Shown here: positions 58,601 to 64,000 of the stretch, in pieces
Position numbering within the stretch: the stretch's first letter is position 1
Layout of the letters: each line of letters begins with the position of its first letter
DNA from: Mimachlamys varia
Lineage: Eukaryota > Mollusca > Bivalvia > Pectinida > Pectinidae
DNA: 64,000 nt
NCBI GenBank assembly: GCA_947623455.1
Contig: OX392527.1
Location: forward strand, 53,488,401 to 53,552,400
Direction of reading: 5' to 3'
Notes under the pieces: generated by a model
What the model was told of the DNA's origin: nothing
Databases searched by the model: none
Seen by the model: the letters and a program-made list of their open reading frames with translations, nothing else
Made by a program: the position numbers and the translations under genes

Positions 58601-61600
58601 ACGCTATCATACGAGGGTAACTATCAACATTCTGTTTCCCGTAAGTCTCCAGCACGCTATCATACGAGGGTAAATATCAGCATTCTGTCTCCCGTACAAG
58701 TCTCCAGAACGCTATCATACATGTACGACGGGTAAACATCAACATTCTGTCTCCCGTTAGTCTCCAGCACGCTATCATACGAGGGTAAATATCAACATTC
58801 TGTATCCCATACAAGTCTCCAGCACGCTATCATACGAGGGTAAATATCAACATTCTGTCTCCCGTATGTCTCAAGCACGCTATCAAATTGGGGTAAATAT
58901 CAACATTCTGTCTCCCGTATGTTTCCAGAACGCTATCACACGAGGGTAAATATCAACATTCTGTCTCCCATACAAGTCTCCAGCACGCTATCATACGAGG
59001 GTAAATATCAACATTCTGTTTCCCATACAAGTCTCCAGCAACCTATCATACGAGGGTAAATATCAACATTCTGTCTCCCGTAAGTCTCCAGCACGCTATT
59101 ATACGGGGGTAAATATCAACATTCTGTCGCCCGTAAGTCTCCAGCACGCTATCATACGAGGGTAAATATCAACATTCTGTCTCAAATACGTCTCCATCAC
59201 GCTATCATACGGGGGTAAATATCAACATTCTATCTCTCGTAAGTCTCCAGCACGCTATCATACGAGGGTAAATATCAACATTCTGTCTCCCATACAAGAC
59301 TCCAGCACGCTATCATACGAGGTTAAATATCAACATTCTGTCTCCCGTATGTTTCCAGAACGCTATCACACGAGGGTAAATATCAACATTCTGTCTCCCA
59401 TACAAATCTCCAGCACGCTATCACACGAGGGTAAATATCAATATTCTGTCTCCGTTAGTCTCCAGCACGCTATCATACGAGGATAAATATCAACATTCTG
59501 TCTCCCGTAAGTCTCCAGCACGCTATCATATGAAGGTAAATATCAATATTCTGTCTCCCGTATGTCTCCAGCACGCTATCATACGAGGGTAACTATCAAC
59601 ATTCTGTCTCCCGTAAGTCACCAGCACGCTATCATACGAGGGTAAATATCAACATTCTGTCTCCCACACGTTTCCAGCACGCTATCACACGAGGGTAAAT
59701 ATCAACATTCTGTCTCCCATACAAGTCTCCAACACACAATCATACGAGGGTAACTATCAACATTCTGTCTCCCGTATGTCTCCAGCACGCTATCATACGA
59801 GGGTAACTATCAACATTCTGTCTCCCGTAAGTCTCCAGCACGCTATAATACGAGGGTAAATATCAGCATTCTGTCTCCCATACAAGTCTCCAGAACGCTA
59901 TCATACGAGGGTAAATATCAACATTCTGTCTCCCGTATGTCTCAAGCACGCTATCAAATTGGGGTAAATATCAACATTCTGTCTCCCGTATGTTTCCAGA
60001 ACGCTATCACACGAGGGTAAATATCAACATTCTGTCTCCCATACAAGTCTCCAGCACGCTATCATACGAGGGTAAATATCAACATTCTGTATCCCATACA
60101 AGTCTCCAGCAACCTATCATACGAGGGTAAATATCAACATTCTGTCTCCCGTAAGTCTCCAGCACGCTATCATACGGGGGTAAATATCAACATTCTGTCG
60201 CCCGTAAGTCTCCAGCACGCTATCATACGAGGGTAAATATCAACATTCTGTCTCAAATACGTCTCCATCACGCTATCATACGGGGGTAAATATCAGCATT
60301 CTGTCTCCCGTACAAGTCTCCAGAACGCTATCATACATGTACGACGGGTAAACATCAACATTCTGTCTCCCGTTAGTCTCCAGCACGCTATCATACGAGG
60401 GTAAATATCAACATTCTGTATCCCATACAAGTCTCCAGCACGCTATCATACGAGGGTAAATATCAACATTCTGTCTCCCGTATGTCTCAAGCACGCTATC
60501 AAATTGGGGTAAATATCAACATTCTGTCTCCCGTATGTTTCCAGAACGCTATCACACGAGGGTAAATATCAACATTCTGTCTCCCATACAAGTCTCCAGC
60601 ACGCTATCATACGAGGGTAAATATCAACATTCTGTTTCCCATACAAGTCTCCAGCAACCTATCATACGAGGGTAAATATCAACATTCTGTCTCCCGTAAG
60701 TCTCCAGCACGCTATTATACGGGGGTAAATATCAACATTCTGTCGCCCGTAAGTCTCCAGCACGCTATCATACGAGGGTAAATATCAACATTCTGTCTCA
60801 AATACGTCTCCATCACGCTATCATACGGGGGTAAATATCAACATTCTATCTCTCGTAAGTCTCCAGCACGCTATCATACGAGGGTAAATATCAACATTCT
60901 GTCTCCCATACAAGACTCCAGCACGCTATCATACGAGGTTAAATATCAACATTCTGTCTCCCGTATGTTTCCAGAACGCTATCACACGAGGGTAAATATC
61001 AACATTCTGTCTCCCATACAAATCTCCAGCACGCTATCACACGAGGGTAAATATCAATATTCTGTCTCCGTTAGTCTCCAGCACGCTATCATACGAGGGT
61101 AAATATCAACATTCTGTCTCCCGTAAGTCTCCAGCACGCTATCATATGAAGGTAAATATCAATATTCTGTCTCCCGTATGTCTCCAGCACGCTATCATAC
61201 GAGGGTAACTATCAACATTCTGTCTCCCGTAAGTCACCAGCACGCTATCATACGAGGGTAAATATCAACATTCTGTCTCCCACACGTTTCCAGCACGCTA
61301 TCACACGAGGGTAAATATCAACATTCTGTCTCCCATACAAGTCTCCAACACACAATCATACGAGGGTAACTATCAACATTCTGTCTCCCGTATGTCTCCA
61401 GCACGCTATCATACGAGGGTAACTATCAACATTCTGTCTCCCGTAAGTCTCCAGCACGCTATAATACGAGGGTAAATATCAGCATTCTGTCTCCCATACA
61501 AGTCTCCAGAACGCTATCATACGAGGGTAAATATCAACATTCTGTCTCCCGTATGTCTCAAGCACGCTATCAAATTGGGGTAAATATCAACATTCTGTCT

Positions 61601-64000
61601 CCCGTATGTTTCCAGAACGCTATCACACGAGGGTAAATATCAACATTCTGTCTCCCATACAAGTCTCCAGCACGCTATCATACGAGGGTAAATATCAACA
61701 TTCTGTATCCCATACAAGTCTCCAGCAACCTATCATACGAGGGTAAATATCAACATTCTGTCTCCCGTAAGTCTCCAGCACGCTATCATACGGGGGTAAA
61801 TATCAACATTCTGTCGCCCGTAAGTCTCCAGCACGCTATCATACGAGGGTAAATATCAACATTCTGTCTCCCACACGTTTCTAGCACGCTATCATACGAG
61901 GGTAAATATCAACATTCTGTCTCCCGTTAGTCTCCAGCACGCTATCATACGAGGGTAAATATCAACATTCTGTCTCCCGTTAGTCTCCAGCACGCTATCA
62001 TACGGGGGTAAATATCAACATTCTATCTCTCGTAAGTCTCCAGCACGCTATCATACGAGGGTAAATATCAACATTCTGTCTCCCATACAAGACTCCAGCA
62101 CGCTATCATACGAGGGTAAATATCAGCATTCTGTCTCCCATACAAGTCTCCAGAACGCTATCATACATGTACGACGGGTAAACATCAACATTCTGTCTCC
62201 CGTTAGTCTCCAGCACGCTATCATACGGGGGTAAATATCAACATTCTGTATCCCATACAAGTCTCCAGCACGCTATCATACGAGAGTAAATATCAACATT
62301 CTGTCTCAAATAAGTCTCCATCACGCTATCATACGGGGGTAAATATCAACATTCTATCTCTCGTAAGTCTCCAGCACGCTATCATACGAGGGTAAATATC
62401 AACATTCTGTCTCCCATACAAGACTCCAGCACGCTATCATACGAGGGTAAATATCAACATTCTGTCTCCCGTATGTTTCCAGAACGCTATCACACGAGGG
62501 TAAATATCAACATTCTGTCTCCCATACAAGTCTCCAGCACGCTATCATACGAGGGTAAATATCAACATTCTGTCTCCCATACAAGTCTCCAGCACGCTAT
62601 CACACGAGGGTAAACATCAACATTCTGTCTCCCGTAAGTCTCCAGCACGCTATCATACGAGGGTAAATATCAACATTCTGTCTCCCGTAAGTCTCCAGCA
62701 CGCTATCATACGAGGGTAAATATCAACATTCTGTCTCCCATACAAGTCTCCAGCACGCTATCACACGAGGGTAAACATCAACATTCTGTCTCCCGTAAGT
62801 CTCCAGCACGCTATCATACGAGGGTAAATATCAACATTCTGTCTCCCGTTAGTCTCCAGCATGCTATCATACGAGGGTAAATATCAACATTCTGTCTCCC
62901 ATACAAGACTCCAGCACGCTATCATACGAGGTTAAATATCAACATTCTGTCTCCCGTATGTTTCCAGAACGCTATCACACGAGGGTAAATATCAACATTC
63001 TGTCTCCCATACAAATCTCCAGCACGCTATCACACGAGGGTAAATATCAATATTCTGTCTCCGTTAGTCTCCAGCACGCTATCATACGAGGGTAAATATC
63101 AACATTCTGTCTCCCGTAAGTCTCCAGCACGCTATCATATGAAGGTAAATATCAATATTCTGTCTCCCGTATGTCTCCAGCACGCTATCATACGAGGGTA
63201 ACTATCAACATTCTGTCTCCCGTAAGTCACCAGCACGCTATCATACGAGGGCAAATATCAACATTCTGTCTCCCACACGTTTCCAGCACGCTATCACACG
63301 AGGGTAAATATCAACATTCTGTCTCCCATACAAGTCTCCAACACACAATCATACGAGGGTAACTATCAACATTCTGTATCCCATACAAGTCTCCAGCAAC
63401 CTATCATACGAGGGTAAATATCAACATTCTGTCTCCCGTATGTTTCCAGAACGCTATCACACGAGGGTAAATATCAACATTCTGTCTCCCATACAAGTCT
63501 CCAGCACGCTATCATACGAGGGTAAATATCAACATTCTGTATCCCATACAAGTCTCCAGCAACCTATCATACGAGGGTAAATATCAACATTCTGTCTCCC
63601 GTAAGTCTCCAGCACGCTATCATACGGGGGTAAATATCAACATTCTGTCGCCCGTAAGTCTCCAGCACGCTATCATACGAGGGTAAATATCAACATTCTG
63701 TCTCCCACACGTTTCTAGCACGCTATCATACGAGGGTAAATATCAACATTCTGTCTCCCGTTAGTCTCCAGCACGCTATCATACGAGGGTAAACATCAAC
63801 ATTCTGTCTCCCGTAAGTCTCCAGCACGCTATCATACGAGGGTAAATATCAACATTCTGTCTCCCGTTAGTCTCCAGCACGCTATCATACGGGGGTAAAT
63901 ATCAACATTCTATCTCTCGTAAGTCTCCAGCACGCTATCATACGAGGGTAAATATCAACATTCTGTCTCCCATACAAGACTCCAGCACGCTATCATACGA
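49674..64000. repeat. 53-bp satellite array, >14.3 kb, running off the window
   Basis: The unit is 'tcatacgagggtaaatatca' + 'acattctgtctcccgtaagt' + 'ctccagcacgcta' (53 bp). Main variants carry CCATACAAGTC (55 bp), CCGTATGTTTCCAGAACG, CGTTAGTC (52-53 bp), AAATTGGGGTAAA, CAAATACGTCTCCATCACG and TACATGTACGACGGGTAAAC. The last recurs near 50960, 52210, 54840, 56187, 57749, 58720, 60337 and 62166, always in the same variant neighbourhood, proving multi-unit higher-order repeats (for example about 1347 and 2588 bp apart). There are roughly 270 units in the window and the right edge is not reached. Short open frames inside are repeat by-products. Confidence 0.97.

Overview
The window is nuclear DNA from an animal, most likely a mollusc and probably a bivalve. 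Genes are split by GT-AG introns, there are no operons or ribosome binding sites, and most of the DNA is repetitive. Four elements have the layout of the tandem-core 'pearl'/Helitron-like elements described from bivalves. Decayed LINE and other reverse-transcriptase copies, an intact mariner, several foldback MITEs and six long tandem arrays are also present. The taxon is an inference from repeat style and gene content; no species-specific marker was recognised.

Layout. 0.2-6.2 kb: 3' part of a plus-strand coiled-coil gene with three phase-consistent exons and a possible fourth; a weak resemblance to kinetochore CENP-H was noted by eye. Its introns hold a pearl-like element (1.5-4.35 kb) with a nested TIR transposon, a 52-nt perfect palindrome and a foldback element with an 8-bp target duplication. 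6.67-8.27 kb: second pearl-like element. 8.7-13.1 kb: third, apparently inflated by about 79 copies of a 34-bp repeat. 16.7-22.85 kb: a two-exon TMEM200-like membrane protein gene whose 5.2-kb intron contains another pearl-like fragment and a 40-bp satellite. 24.9-25.6 kb and 29.06-31.17 kb: two decayed reverse-transcriptase elements. 28.4-28.8 kb: a MITE with TA duplication. 31.3-34.2 kb: four foldback elements in under 3 kb, surrounding two weakly supported exons.

36.1-38.9 kb (minus strand): the best-supported host gene, a secreted Gly/Asn/Pro-rich protein with a C-terminal cysteine-rich module, reconstructed as three exons (510 aa). It suggests an extracellular matrix, shell or silk-like protein. 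A 48-bp minisatellite downstream shares sequence with the last codons of this gene. 42.3-43.6 kb: a structurally intact mariner (TIRs, TA duplication, uninterrupted 361-aa DD34D transposase).

From 44.4 kb to the end the window is almost entirely tandem repeats: a 22-34-bp T-rich array (2.45 kb), a 30-bp array, a 48-bp array with 96-bp dimer structure, and a 53-bp satellite with higher-order structure filling 49.67-64.0 kb and running off the edge. Open reading frames inside the arrays are by-products of repeat length and are not annotated as genes. No prokaryote-type system, CRISPR array or rRNA was seen. The most unusual features are the satellite-dense right third with splice-site-like units, the link between the minisatellite and the terminal exon, the intact mariner and the loopless palindrome.
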